Shown here piece after piece: positions 44,925 through 53,435 of a DNA stretch of 64,000 nt; within the stretch, counting starts at the first letter, position 1; each line of letters starts with the position of its first letter. The DNA comes from Candidatus Pseudomonas phytovorans (GTDB lineage Bacteria > Pseudomonadota > Gammaproteobacteria > Pseudomonadales > Pseudomonadaceae), in NCBI GenBank assembly GCA_029202525.1, contig CP119325.1, forward strand, positions 447,001 through 511,000, in the 5' to 3' direction. A program made the position numbers and the translations under genes. The notes under the pieces were generated by a model that saw only the letters and a program-made list of their open reading frames with translations, had not been told where the DNA came from and did not search any database.

Positions 44925-46189
44925 AGACCATCCTCGGCCACCAGTTGCGGGCGCGCCAGCCACTCGCGGCCCTTGAGCATCCCTTGCCAGTACAACGGCG
45001 GTAGCGCCTGGGCCTTCAGCAACCAGGCCAGACGCGTCGGTTTACGGCCATCCAGCAACCAGTTGGGAAAGCTCGGTGCCAGCTTGCCGCCATACGTGAA
45101 CTCGGCCAGGACGATCTTGCCCCGCTCGACAGTCAGCGGGCAGGAACCGTAGCCATCGTACTGGGCGAGGACAGGGAGGCGGCCCAGTGCCACCAGCACG
45201 TTGTTCGCCACTACCGGCGCCTGCTTACGGGCAGCTGCGGCGGTTTTGGCATTACTGGTATTGGCCACGTCACCCAGGGCATGGATGTTGGTGTACTTGC
45301 GATGGCGCAGGGTATGCGGGTCGACATCCACCCAGCCGGCATTATCGGCCAACGGGCTCTCGCGAATAAAACCAGGCGCTACCTGTGGCGGTACCACGTG
45401 GAGCATGTCGAAAGGCTCGATGCGTGTTTCGCTGCTGCCATCGGCCAGGGTGCGCACAAAGGTGGCGCGCCTGTTCGGGCCGTCCACGGCTACCAACCGG
45501 TGGGCAAAATTGAGGTCGACAGCGTATTTTTCGATGTACCTCATCAACGCGGGCACGTAGTCCGCCACACCGAACAAAACTGCGCCGGCATTGAAGAAGC
45601 TGGCTTTCACCGACCCCAGATGGCCGTTGCGCAGCCAATGGTCGCAAGACAGGTACAGCGCCTTCTGCGGCGCGCCCGCACATTTGATCGGCATGGGCGG
45701 CTGGCTGAACAAGGCACGGCCTTGCTTGAGCTTCTGAACCAGCTCCCAGGTGTAGGGTGCCAGGTCGTAGCGGTAGTTGGAGGTGACACCATTGCGGCCC
45801 AGGGTTTCGCTGAGCCCTTCGATGGCCGCCCAGTCCAGCGTGAGACCCGGGCACACTACCAGCTGTTCATAGCTGATGGTGCGGCCGTCTTCGAGGATGA
45901 CCAACTGGCCCAGAGGGTCAAAACCCTGCACCCGGGCCTTGAGCCAGCGCACACCGCGCGGGATGGTCGAGGCCATGGTGCGGGCGGTGCTCGGTGCCTT
46001 GAACACACCGGCACCGACCATGGTCCAGCCGGGTTGGTAGTAATGCACGTCGGCGGGATCGATCAAGGCAACGTCCAGCGACGGGTCACGGCTGATCAGG
46101 CTGGAGGCAGTGGCGATGCCAGCGGCACCGGCACCGACGATGACCACCTTGTGGTGGTCGATATTGGCAGGGGACAACAAGGCAGGCAT
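44921..46189 (-). CDS. sqr: Sulfide:quinone oxidoreductase
   Basis: Flavoprotein that oxidises sulfide to polysulfide or glutathione persulfide and passes electrons to quinone. The 422-residue protein has the FAD loop VVIVGAGAAGIATASS at residues 15-30. Catalytic cysteines fit C170 (PIKCAGAPQK) and C350 (GSCPLT). The C-terminal amphipathic membrane-binding end is also present. It is the second gene of the operon, 39 bases after the dioxygenase gene. Confidence 0.9.
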   Translation of the reverse strand: MPALLSPANIDHHKVVIVGAGAAGIATASSLISRDPSLDVALIDPADVHYYQPGWTMVGAGVFKAPSTARTMASTIPRGVRWLKARVQGFDPLGQLVILEDGRTISYEQLVVCPGLTLDWAAIEGLSETLGRNGVTSNYRYDLAPYTWELVQKLKQGRALFSQPPMPIKCAGAPQKALYLSCDHWLRNGHLGSVKASFFNAGAVLFGVADYVPALMRYIEKYAVDLNFAHRLVAVDGPNRRATFVRTLADGSSETRIEPFDMLHVVPPQVAPGFIRESPLADNAGWVDVDPHTLRHRKYTNIHALGDVANTSNAKTAAAARKQAPVVANNVLVALGRLPVLAQYDGYGSCPLTVERGKIVLAEFTYGGKLAPSFPNWLLDGRKPTRLAWLLKAQALPPLYWQGMLKGREWLARPQLVAEDGL

Positions 46190-46228
46190 GGCGGTAAATC
46201 CTGGAAATCTGATGATGGGGCAGGGCAG

Positions 46229-47113
46229 TTACAGCTTGCTCAACGGAATTTTCAGGTAGCTGACACCGTTTGCTTCCGGCGCGGGAAACTGACCGCTGCG
46301 CATGTTCACCTGCACCGAAGGCAAGATCAGCACAGGCATGTCGAGGGTCTTGTCGCGGGCTTCACGCATGGCGACGAAACTGTCCTCGTCGACGCCCTGG
46401 TGTATGTGAATGTTCTTGGCGCGCTGCTCAGCCACGGTGGTGAAGAACTGCATGTCGCGACCACCTGGCAGGTAGTCGTGGCACATGAACAGGCGGGTCT
46501 GGTCGGGGAAAGCCAGCAGACGACGGATCGAGCGGTACAGGGTACGGGCATCGGCCCCCGGGAAGTCGCAGCGGGCAGTACCGTAGTCGGGCATGAACAG
46601 GGTGTCACCCACAAATACCGCGATCTCGCCGGCGTCTTCGATCATGAAACTCATGCACGCGGGGGTGTGCCCCGGCGTGTGCAGCGCACGGGCGTGCAGG
46701 TTGCCGATACGGAAACCTTCCTCATCTTCGAGCAGCACATCGAACTGGCTGCCATCACGGGCGAAGCCAGGCTCGGCATTGAACAAGGCACCGAATACTT
46801 TCTGCACCTGGGTGATGTGCGCGCCGATCGCGGTGTGGCCGCCCAGCTTTTCCTTCAGATAGGCAGCTGCTGAAAGGTGGTCGGCGTGTACATGGGTTTC
46901 CAGCACCCACCGCACGCTGGCATTCAACTCAGCCACGCGATCGATCAGGCGATCTGCCGACGCGCTGCAGGTGCGCCCGGACTTGGGGTCGTAATCCAGC
47001 ACGCTGTCGATCAATGCGCATTGCCGGGTTTCACGGTCCATGACCAGGTAGCTGATGGTCGAGGTTGCCTTGTCGTAAAAGGCGTCCACGTGAAGGTTGT
47101 TGCCGATGATCAT
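46229..47113 (-). CDS. Persulfide dioxygenase-type metallo-beta-lactamase protein
   Basis: A 294-residue MBL-fold iron enzyme with the HxHxDH motif H74-V-H76-A-D78-H79 and a later HTPGHTPACMSF and VGDTLFMPDYG, matching persulfide dioxygenases that oxidise glutathione persulfide to sulfite. It starts the sqr operon. The ATG after GAGAACGCG was chosen; longer frames upstream run into the regulatory array. Confidence 0.88.
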   Translation of the reverse strand: MIIGNNLHVDAFYDKATSTISYLVMDRETRQCALIDSVLDYDPKSGRTCSASADRLIDRVAELNASVRWVLETHVHADHLSAAAYLKEKLGGHTAIGAHITQVQKVFGALFNAEPGFARDGSQFDVLLEDEEGFRIGNLHARALHTPGHTPACMSFMIEDAGEIAVFVGDTLFMPDYGTARCDFPGADARTLYRSIRRLLAFPDQTRLFMCHDYLPGGRDMQFFTTVAEQRAKNIHIHQGVDEDSFVAMREARDKTLDMPVLILPSVQVNMRSGQFPAPEANGVSYLKIPLSKL

Positions 47114-47146
47114 CGCGTTCTCCAATTTATCCGCCCCGCCCTGTAA

Positions 47147-47162
47147 GGCGTAGGCAGTGCCA
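47147..47162 (-). promoter_or_regulatory. Candidate sigma-54 promoter of the sulfide operon
   Basis: On the minus strand TGGCAC-TGCCT-ACGCC gives GG and GC spaced by ten bases, the -24/-12 layout read by RpoN. It ends about 35 bases before the dioxygenase ATG. The -12 element (ACGC) differs from the TTGC consensus by two bases, so this is a moderate match. Confidence 0.55.
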
Positions 47163-47234
47163 GGAGGTTTATCAAGATGCATGCCAGGCTTTTTACCGCG
47201 CTTTGGCCAATGAAGCCGGCATGTTGCAGACAAC

Positions 47235-47295
47235 TGGCAGTAACGCTGGCAGAGCAGGTGGCAGTCGACTGTCAGCCAATGGCAGTGTTTGGCAG
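47235..47295. promoter_or_regulatory. TGGCAG repeat array, candidate FisR enhancer sites
   Basis: TGGCAG occurs at 47235, 47247 and 47259 at an exact 12-base period, then at 47280 and 47290. The array lies between the sulfide operon and the divergent sigma-54 activator gene. An opposing TGTCAGCCA stands between the third and fourth copies. Repeated sites about 90 bases upstream of a -24/-12 promoter are where an enhancer-binding activator is expected. Confidence 0.55.
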
Positions 47296-47333
47296 TCCTT
47301 GTTACCCTGCGCCGACATCCATACGGTGCCGTC

Positions 47334-48626
47334 ATGCCTGAAGCCCATCCCCTCATCCTAGCTCTGGTTTCCTACCTTGAGCACGACGCCCTGCCGGCCA
47401 TCGTGCTGGACACCAACTACAACATCCTGGCCGCCAATGCCGCCTATCGCCGCCAGTTCGGCCACGATGATCAGGCGCCGCTGGGGGAGAAGTGCCACAA
47501 GGTCTCGCACCACTACGCCGTACCGTGCGACCAGGCCGGTGAGCATTGCCCGCTGCGCAAGGCTTGGGACAGCAAGGTACCCGAGCGAGTGCTGCATGTT
47601 CATCACACACCGCGCGGCCCTGAGCATGTGGATGTAGAACTGCGCCCGATTCTGGACGAGCAGGGTAGCGTGGTGGCCTTTGTCGAACGCCTGACCACTA
47701 TCACCCTCGCCTCAGCGCAACCTCAGGAGCAGGGCCTGGTCGGCCGCGCGCCAGCCTTCAAGGCGGCCTTGGCCAGCCTGCAGCGTGCGGCGCCAGCGCA
47801 GATACCGGTGCTGTTGCAGGGTGAATCGGGCAGCGGTAAAGAACTGTTCGCCCGTGCGGTGCACATGGGCAGCCCCAGAGCCAACGGCCCGCTGGTGGTG
47901 GTCGACTGCACGGGCTTGACAGAGTCGTTGTTCGAAAGCGAGCTGTTCGGTTATGAGAAAGGTGCTTTCACGGGTGCCAACCAACGCAAGATCGGCCTGG
48001 CTGAGGCGGCGCACGGAGGCACTCTGTTCCTCGACGAAATCGGCGAGGTGCCATTGGCGATGCAGGTGAAGCTGCTACGCCTGATCGAGTCCGGTAGCTT
48101 TCGCCCGGTAGGCAGCCTGCGCACGGTACATTCGGATTTTCGCCTGGTATCGGCCACCCACAAGCCGCTCAAACAGATGGTTGCCGATGGCACCTTCCGT
48201 GAAGACCTGTACTACCGCATCAGTGGTTTCCCGATTCGCCTCCCCGCATTGCGCGAGAGGGTGGAAGACCTGCCGCTGCTCGCGCAGAGCCTGCTGCAGC
48301 GCATGGCCGGCAAGCCAACGCCCAGGCTGAGTGACGATGCCTTGCAGCAACTTGGGTTGCACCCGTTTCCGGGCAACATCCGCGAGCTGCGCAATATTCT
48401 GGAGCGGGCGCGATTGTTTGCTGATGACGGGGTCATTCGGCCGGAGCATTTGCCTGAAGACATCGGGCCAGCGTCAGTGGAGATGTCAGGTCGACGGCGC
48501 AATGACCTAGGGGAGCTGGCGCTGGCCCTTGAACAGTTCAAGGGCTCGCGCAGTGAGCTTGCGCTTCATTTAGGAATGAGCGAACGCACGCTGTATCGCC
48601 GCTTGAAGGCGCTCGGCCTGAACTAG
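47334..48626 (+). CDS. fisR: Sigma-54-dependent activator, FisR-type sulfane-sulfur sensor
   Basis: A 430-residue activator. The N-terminal PAS-like domain has three cysteines at C54, C65 and C72 (CHKVSHHYAVPC, GEHCPL), whose spacing of 11 and 7 matches the C53/C64/C71 sensor cysteines of FisR from Cupriavidus. The AAA+ domain has Walker A GESGSGKE and the sigma-54-contact GAFTGA. A Fis-type HTH ends the protein. It is divergent from the sulfide-oxidation genes it probably activates. Confidence 0.88.
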   Translation: MPEAHPLILALVSYLEHDALPAIVLDTNYNILAANAAYRRQFGHDDQAPLGEKCHKVSHHYAVPCDQAGEHCPLRKAWDSKVPERVLHVHHTPRGPEHVDVELRPILDEQGSVVAFVERLTTITLASAQPQEQGLVGRAPAFKAALASLQRAAPAQIPVLLQGESGSGKELFARAVHMGSPRANGPLVVVDCTGLTESLFESELFGYEKGAFTGANQRKIGLAEAAHGGTLFLDEIGEVPLAMQVKLLRLIESGSFRPVGSLRTVHSDFRLVSATHKPLKQMVADGTFREDLYYRISGFPIRLPALRERVEDLPLLAQSLLQRMAGKPTPRLSDDALQQLGLHPFPGNIRELRNILERARLFADDGVIRPEHLPEDIGPASVEMSGRRRNDLGELALALEQFKGSRSELALHLGMSERTLYRRLKALGLN

Positions 48627-48649
48627 GTACTGCCGGCTGGCGCAGTCTT

Positions 48650-48735
48650 TGTGGGAGCGGGCATGCCCGCGAACACCGGCAAAGCCGGTGCCATCCACCG
48701 TGTCGCCTGTTTCGCGGGCACGCCCGCTCCCACAG
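48650..48735. repeat. REP inverted pair
   Basis: Facing REP cores (GTGGGAGCGGGCATGCCCGC and complement) with an internal CACCGGCAAAGCCGGTG hairpin follow fisR. Confidence 0.9.
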
Positions 48736-48873
48736 GAATCGCGTCAACTTTTAGAACTGAGCAAGACAGTTGCTCCTACCAGTGGCCACCTTTACCGGAC
48801 CTTTACCTCTGTCCTGACATTAAACTGCCAAAACAGTGGTCTGATGGATTAACCGTAGAGAGGACCGCATCAA

Positions 48874-49281
48874 ATGAAGAAAACCCTAACCGTGATCTGC
48901 GCCGCGCTCATGCTCAGCGCACCGTTGGCCAGCTTCGCGCAGCCGGGCCCACCCGATCGACATGATGGCGGCCCATCGCACCAAGGCAACCAGTCACAGG
49001 GTAAACCGCAGCAACAAGGCCGACATGACAATGGCCGCGGCCCCGCTTACCGTGACCCGAATTTCCGTCCACAGCAAGGCATGCCTGTACCGCACCAGCA
49101 GTGGCAGCGCGGTCATGCCGTTGACCCGCATTACCGTGGTGACCGTTACTGGGTAACCGACTGGAAAGCGCGCCACCTCTATGCGCCACCGCGCGACCAC
49201 CGCTGGTTGTACGTGAACGGCGACTACGTATTGGTGGCGATCGCCAGTGGTGTGATCGTGAACATTCTTAGCGGTTATTGA
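48874..49281 (+). CDS. RcnB-family periplasmic protein
   Basis: A 135-residue protein with a signal peptide (cleavage after ASFA), a low-complexity Q/H/G-rich middle, and a C-terminal RcnB domain (YWVTDWKARHLYAPPRDHRWLYVNGDYVLVAIASGVI). RcnB in E. coli helps set periplasmic nickel and cobalt levels; relatives here may or may not bind metal. It has its own terminator. Confidence 0.85.
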   Translation: MKKTLTVICAALMLSAPLASFAQPGPPDRHDGGPSHQGNQSQGKPQQQGRHDNGRGPAYRDPNFRPQQGMPVPHQQWQRGHAVDPHYRGDRYWVTDWKARHLYAPPRDHRWLYVNGDYVLVAIASGVIVNILSGY

Positions 49282-49295
49282 TTCCGCCAGATAAT

Positions 49296-49322
49296 AAAAA
49301 GCCCGCATCAGCGGGCTTTTTA
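49296..49322 (+). terminator. Intrinsic terminator after the rcnB-like gene
   Basis: AAAAAGCCCGC-ATCA-GCGGGCTTTTTA is a strong stem with A/U flanks. Confidence 0.9.
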
Positions 49323-49368
49323 GTGCGTGGGATTTTACACCTGATGTAGGTTCACAAAATAGGTGATA

Positions 49369-49408
49369 GGCCAGGCCCCGTGAAATGGGAAGCCTGGCCA
49401 TTTTTTTT
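49369..49408 (+). terminator. Second intrinsic terminator
   Basis: GGCCAGGC and GCCTGGCC face each other over a 17-base loop and are followed by ATTTTTTTT. It stands 46 bases after another terminator, with no gene between, so it may close a short unrecognised transcript or be a relic. Confidence 0.75.
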
Positions 49409-49936
49409 GTGAAATGAAGGTATGCTTTTCACAGCAAAGCCGAGAAAACCCTACTCACCTCTCACAAAAGTTGATTGGCCTAGTAAGGGCCAGTGTGTGT
49501 CCCCTTCACGACCGACGAGTACCTTTTCGGTAAGGGATGAGGAGTAGTCGCAGCGATCCTTTAGCTCCCAGTCTGGCGACCTTGGGTTCAGAATCCGACC
49601 GGCAATGCCCGCCGTCACTACTTCAGAGGAACCAGCTTCCTCTGCTGCCAAAATTGCGGGGGGGCTCATGCTGGTGCCCAGGCCCGACAGATGCGCAGTT
49701 ACAGCCCTCAATTGCAAGGCTATCCAAGGCGGCACGCGTGTCAATCAAGATCTGATGCATGGCGGTGACCGGCCTCACAGTGGTGACACCGGAGATTCAG
49801 AATGACAAAACCGTATCCGTAGACACCAAACTCCACGAAGGCCGCTATAGCAATGCGGTTTTCGCCACTGGGCAGCGCTATTTCAGCTCATTAGAAGTAC
49901 GGGCCGTGCGCACAGCGCACAACCCGTCCACTTTAA
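49409..49936. other. Region without a supportable gene at the left end of the accessory island
   Basis: Short open frames exist on both strands but none has a convincing start site or recognisable protein. A stretch near 49590 (GGTTCAGAATCC) looks weakly like a tRNA T-arm, but no tRNA fold can be drawn around it. The core gene order stops around here. Confidence 0.4.
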
Positions 49937-50161
49937 TCACCCGTCGATCCCGATACGCTTGAGGCTTTCCAGAGCCTTGCCGCACTCAGGCGATCCATGC
50001 CGCACTCCACTGGACAGGGCGCTTTTAAGGCTCAAGACGCCGGCGACAAAGCCAACTTGCTTTCCGACATCAAGCCCATCGGCAAACCCGTCGTCGTACG
50101 CTATTTCAGCGAGCGTGCTGATAAGCGCCATTGTTTCTTGTTTCTTGGTTGTTGTTCCCAT
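49937..50161 (-). CDS. Small hypothetical protein
   Basis: A 74-residue protein with a hydrophobic, glycine-rich middle (DGLDVGKQVGFVAGVLSLKSAL) that could be a single membrane or amphipathic helix. Not recognised. The ATG that opens MGTTTKKQE follows GCGGAG by six bases, good support for translation. Confidence 0.5.
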   Translation of the reverse strand: MGTTTKKQETMALISTLAEIAYDDGFADGLDVGKQVGFVAGVLSLKSALSSGVRHGSPECGKALESLKRIGIDG

Positions 50162-50290
50162 TGTTAACTCCGCGAGCGTTGAGCTCATTTCGCTTGGTTT
50201 GATGGCGAAGCCTTCAGGTTTGGGGTAAGCGAAATCCCGTTCCCATAGCCGATCCCTAAAGGGGGGGATGGCCCCGCCACCGAAGAAAAA

Positions 50291-51316
50291 TCAGCTATTG
50301 AGAGTAGGTGTTTCTTTGTCGCCGCTCGTGCTCGACTCTCCGCACAGGCACTGAGTGGGTACATCCGGATGGGCGCTGTGTTTCTCGATGAACAGCGTTC
50401 GGCAGGTGGCGCATCCGTGGATCCGCGGCAGTGACTTCAGTCCCTCCGGCAGCACGTCGTTCAGGGGTTCATCACTCCAGGGAGCACCGTCGAGGATGCT
50501 GGAGCGAAGGATATTCCCCAGTCGCCAGGTGTTCCCTTGTGCACGCCAAGACCACATCGGGGCAGAAAGCGAATACTGGGTAAAGGTCTCTACCGACTGC
50601 TTGTAGAGCTCCGGGTACTTGGGGCGTGCCCACCCGGAATCGATGATGCTAAACCCCATACCCATCTCTGCGCTTGGATGTCTCTGGTCACCGAAAAAGC
50701 GGTCGTGCGTCGCTTGACCGGTAGCTGGGTAGTCACTCGGTGGGAATACCCACAGATAGCACTCACTTCGAGTCACCATACTGACGAGCTCGCTTTCCCC
50801 ACGCATAGGGAAGCCCGCAGCCAATGCGAAGCGATCCTTCCAGGACATCTTGGGAGGCGGCGCCATACCGGCGGCGATGGCCAGCGTGGCCGTCTTTGGG
50901 GCGAATCTATCGCCGGACTCGTTCAGATCCAGATTCTTGCAGAGCGCGTTGAAGGCCTTCTTTCGAATCTTCGAGGTGAAGGACGGATCGAGGAGCAAGC
51001 GAACCTGGTTCACTCCGATCTTCGCCGCTCGTAGCACCTCGATGACTTCTTCAGCGACACCGAGCGCTTGCAGATCGGTCAGCCCCAAGCACTTTTTCGC
51101 CCGCTCAATCGTCGCGTAGAGGTTGTACTGCCGAGTGTCATTGTCACGGCAGACCTCGATGGGCAGGTTGTCTTTGGACGCGACTTCAGGAGCAACGGAG
51201 CCGATGGCAGCGTGGAGGAGCTGGTGGATGACCCGGTGATCGTATAGGCGACCAGAAGCGGAGAACGATGCGTGCAGCTGAGCAGCAAGAGGTTGGAGCA
51301 GTTTTTTTGCAGACAT
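50291..51316 (-). CDS. Hypothetical island protein with C-terminal cysteine pairs
   Basis: A 341-residue soluble protein, unrecognised. The last 45 residues contain CATC and, 23 residues on, CLCG, which could form a zinc ribbon. A tryptophan-rich stretch (APMWSWRAQGNTW) precedes it. The ATG follows AGGGGATAG. It could be translated together with the downstream small gene on the same strand, 129 bases away. Confidence 0.65.
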   Translation of the reverse strand: MSAKKLLQPLAAQLHASFSASGRLYDHRVIHQLLHAAIGSVAPEVASKDNLPIEVCRDNDTRQYNLYATIERAKKCLGLTDLQALGVAEEVIEVLRAAKIGVNQVRLLLDPSFTSKIRKKAFNALCKNLDLNESGDRFAPKTATLAIAAGMAPPPKMSWKDRFALAAGFPMRGESELVSMVTRSECYLWVFPPSDYPATGQATHDRFFGDQRHPSAEMGMGFSIIDSGWARPKYPELYKQSVETFTQYSLSAPMWSWRAQGNTWRLGNILRSSILDGAPWSDEPLNDVLPEGLKSLPRIHGCATCRTLFIEKHSAHPDVPTQCLCGESSTSGDKETPTLNS

Positions 51317-51715
51317 GACTATCCCCTAATCATCGACGTTGGGGTTAGCTGCGCTTGTAGGGCCGTTAGACGCGAAGCTGGACGTCGAATCAGGTTCAAT
51401 CATGAGTAGAAGTCAGGCTTGATTTGCTTGCACGGCCACCATGCAAAGCCTGACACGCCAATGACACCAGAATCGCAGAGTTTTGGCAAGACAATCCACT
51501 AGATGAGCGGATGCAAGTAGAGGGAGAGGCAAGCTCGCCGCTAAGCCACAACAACATATTCCACATGACGGTGGGGATGATGAACCTCCAGCCATGTATC
51601 GCCCCGCTGCGAATTCTTCTGCCGCGTGCAGCCAGTGACCGGTAGCACCTACTCTTGACTTTAATGCCGGAGGGCTAGATTCACAGGGCTGCCAGGGCTC
51701 CTGAGCCGTACTGAT
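51317..51715. other. Gene-free stretch
   Basis: No plausible coding frame on either strand and no clear repeats. It lies between divergently oriented units. Confidence 0.5.
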
Positions 51716-51744
51716 TTGACAGTTTTAAGAAGCTGGGCTAACTA
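51716..51744 (+). promoter_or_regulatory. Candidate sigma-70 promoter of the small disrupted gene
   Basis: TTGACA, a 17-base spacer, then TAACTA. The -35 is perfect and the -10 moderate. It ends 42 bases before the ATG of the small gene. Confidence 0.55.
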
Positions 51745-51786
51745 CATTGCAGTACCCAACGACCCAAGCCATAAAGGGAATCTCGT

Positions 51787-51919
51787 ATGAGCATCAAGCC
51801 AGGCCCAAAACGAACGAACGAACGAAGATGGTACTCCGGACAAAAGGCAGCGTGTCACGCCTGAAAAGCAAAAGGATCACCCGGACCTGAAGCCCCATAG
51901 GCATAAAAAGGGGGAGTAA
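51787..51919 (+). pseudogene. 42-codon gene frameshifted by an ACGA tetranucleotide repeat
   Basis: The frame opens with ATG seven bases after AGGGAA and reads MSIKPGPKRTN, then meets four tandem ACGA units. As written it stops early after 25 codons. Removing one ACGA unit restores an open frame ending in TPEKQKDHPDLKPHRHKKGE and a stop, giving a 42-residue basic hydrophilic protein. A promoter lies upstream and a terminator starts eight bases after the restored stop. This could be a decayed gene, a sequencing error, or a slippage switch. I do not know the protein's function. Confidence 0.6.
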
Positions 51920-51926
51920 CACATAA

Positions 51927-51955
51927 AGCAGCTCGCAGGAGCTGCTTTTTATTTT
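51927..51955 (+). terminator. Intrinsic terminator of the small disrupted gene
   Basis: AGCAGCTC-GCAG-GAGCTGCT followed by TTTTATTTT. Confidence 0.85.
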
Positions 51956-52508
51956 AGAAACGGCGGGCCGGCGCATCGAAGGGAACGTTTCACTAGAAAG
52001 CTGAGAAATACCGACCGTTCTCCCTCGAAAAATGCCCGTTAGCAAAAGCGTTCGCTATTCTTCAAGTTCGCGCTATGAGCGTTGTTCAGGCTGATTGAAT
52101 CCGCTGTGAATATGGCTCAAAGAAGAGGCTCCCGTGAGGAGCCTTTTTTATGCCTTGGAAATGACATCGTGAATACTTTGAGCGCATTCGATTAGTTAGC
52201 GGCGATTTTACGAAATGGTTTTTAACCCAATCCAGGCTGCATGATTCACTCTGGGCGTGAGAGAACATATTAAGTAGAACAAGGCATTTAATTCCCGAGT
52301 TAACCTGAAGCCCGAACGAAAAAGTTATTTATTTAAACCCATCTCAAGGATTCAGAAAGAACGATTCGGTGGTTGAACTGTGTTCCTAAAAGGTCCGTTG
52401 GCACGCTTAAAACCACCGACTTTCAAAACTGTAAATAATCTTTGCAAAGCGTCGCTTTGTCATTGGCCGCCAAAACAGGCCATACAATATGCAAAGAGAA
52501 TCCTACCA
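51956..52508. other. AT-rich gene-poor region
   Basis: No supported coding frame. It includes one intrinsic terminator (52127-52149). GC is well below that of the core genes. Confidence 0.45.
52127..52149 (+). terminator. Orphan intrinsic terminator
   Basis: GGCTCC-CGTGA-GGAGCC followed by TTTTTTAT. No gene is visible for at least 170 bases upstream, so a small RNA or lost gene may end here. Confidence 0.75.
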
Positions 52509-52910
52509 ATGACCACCTACACAAAGAAATCAGCTTCGAAAACCACCCAGCCTTATTGGACTGCGACAAAGTTCCGAAATCTGCTTATCCTTCTGATGGC
52601 GCTTCCACGCTTCAGCGTTCCTCTGATCAACGTCGATCAAAGCACAGTCATTAACCAATCGTTCTACAATGTCCAAACGAAGCCATTTGCGGAAGCTCCC
52701 CCAATGAACAAGCTTGACCCAGAGACAATCCAAAAGCAGCTTGAATTGTGGGAAGCAGCAACCGCGGCGCAGCGGCGGTATGCCGAGGCTCAAGCCACGG
52801 CCTCAGCAGAGCGTTTGGAAGAGCTGCGTCAGCAAGCTGAATTTTTGACATCAGCTGCTAGCTCGTACCACCTCGATAGCATGTCGAGCGACAAAAAAAT
52901 TCGACATTAA
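52509..52910 (+). CDS. Hypothetical protein with hydrophobic segment and coiled coil
   Basis: A 133-residue protein with a hydrophobic stretch at residues 24-37 (RNLLILLMALPRF) and a charged helical second half (QLELWEAATAAQRRYAEAQATASAERLEELRQQ) that is likely a coiled coil. Unrecognised. The ribosome-binding site (AAGAGA) is weak, and a later ATG opening MNKLDPETIQKQ is an alternative start giving only the coiled-coil part. Confidence 0.45.
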   Translation: MTTYTKKSASKTTQPYWTATKFRNLLILLMALPRFSVPLINVDQSTVINQSFYNVQTKPFAEAPPMNKLDPETIQKQLELWEAATAAQRRYAEAQATASAERLEELRQQAEFLTSAASSYHLDSMSSDKKIRH

Positions 52911-53435
52911 CTCCACTGGCTGGCAGTGATTCGAAGGCAGCCCTTCCTAAGCCCTTAAAAAAGTCGATGCGTCCAATTTACCTTTTCAATTGGGCGCATC
53001 CACACATTCCTCTTACGTGCTGAGAAAAGCGATCGCTGCGTCCCCCAGTACAGCTTACCAAAAAGGCACCATTGGGGTACCTTTGGGGTATCACGTGACG
53101 TGTGGCATCTTATAAATAGGCACCGATCACAGAAAAAATTATTCTATAATGAAGATGATAAAAAACAGGCTCTGCAGAAAAGTAAATGCGAATGAACGTA
53201 CCGGCCCTTTGCCTGGCCGTTTTGGCTCAATCAAACAATGTAAGGCCTATCGGCTGTCGAAAAGCTATCGATCACTGAATGGGAAAGAGTGAGTATCCGG
53301 CACCTCAACATCGAGGCTTGCCATTCAATCGCGGCGAGCTTCATCGCTCGAAAATAGACGATAGGCCCAGATCTCAACCGTTTTGACATATTGATAGTGC
53401 TCAACTTTTCTAATTTGACAAATCAGGGAAAAGAA
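52911..53435. other. Gene-free region with hairpin and direct repeats
   Basis: At 52966-53000 GATGCGtCCAATT and AATTGGgCGCATC form a 13-step stem; on the minus strand it is followed by GACTTTTTT, so it reads as a minus-strand terminator although no minus-strand gene precedes it. TTGGGGTA repeats follow at 53072-53091. No coding frame is supported. Confidence 0.5.
53072..53091 (+). repeat. Two TTGGGGTA(C/T) direct repeats at 11-base period
   Basis: TTGGGGTAC and TTGGGGTAT lie one helical turn apart. Such G-rich repeats resemble arm-type sites bound by tyrosine integrases of genomic islands, but no integrase gene is present here. Confidence 0.45.

Noticed and set aside
49575..49620. tRNA-like GGTTCAGAATCC stretch
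   Set aside because: No acceptor, D or anticodon stem can be drawn around it; chance resemblance to a T-arm.
49451..49744. 97-codon minus-strand frame in the first part of the island
   Set aside because: No ribosome-binding site, no recognisable protein, and opposing frames of similar length; coding is not supported.
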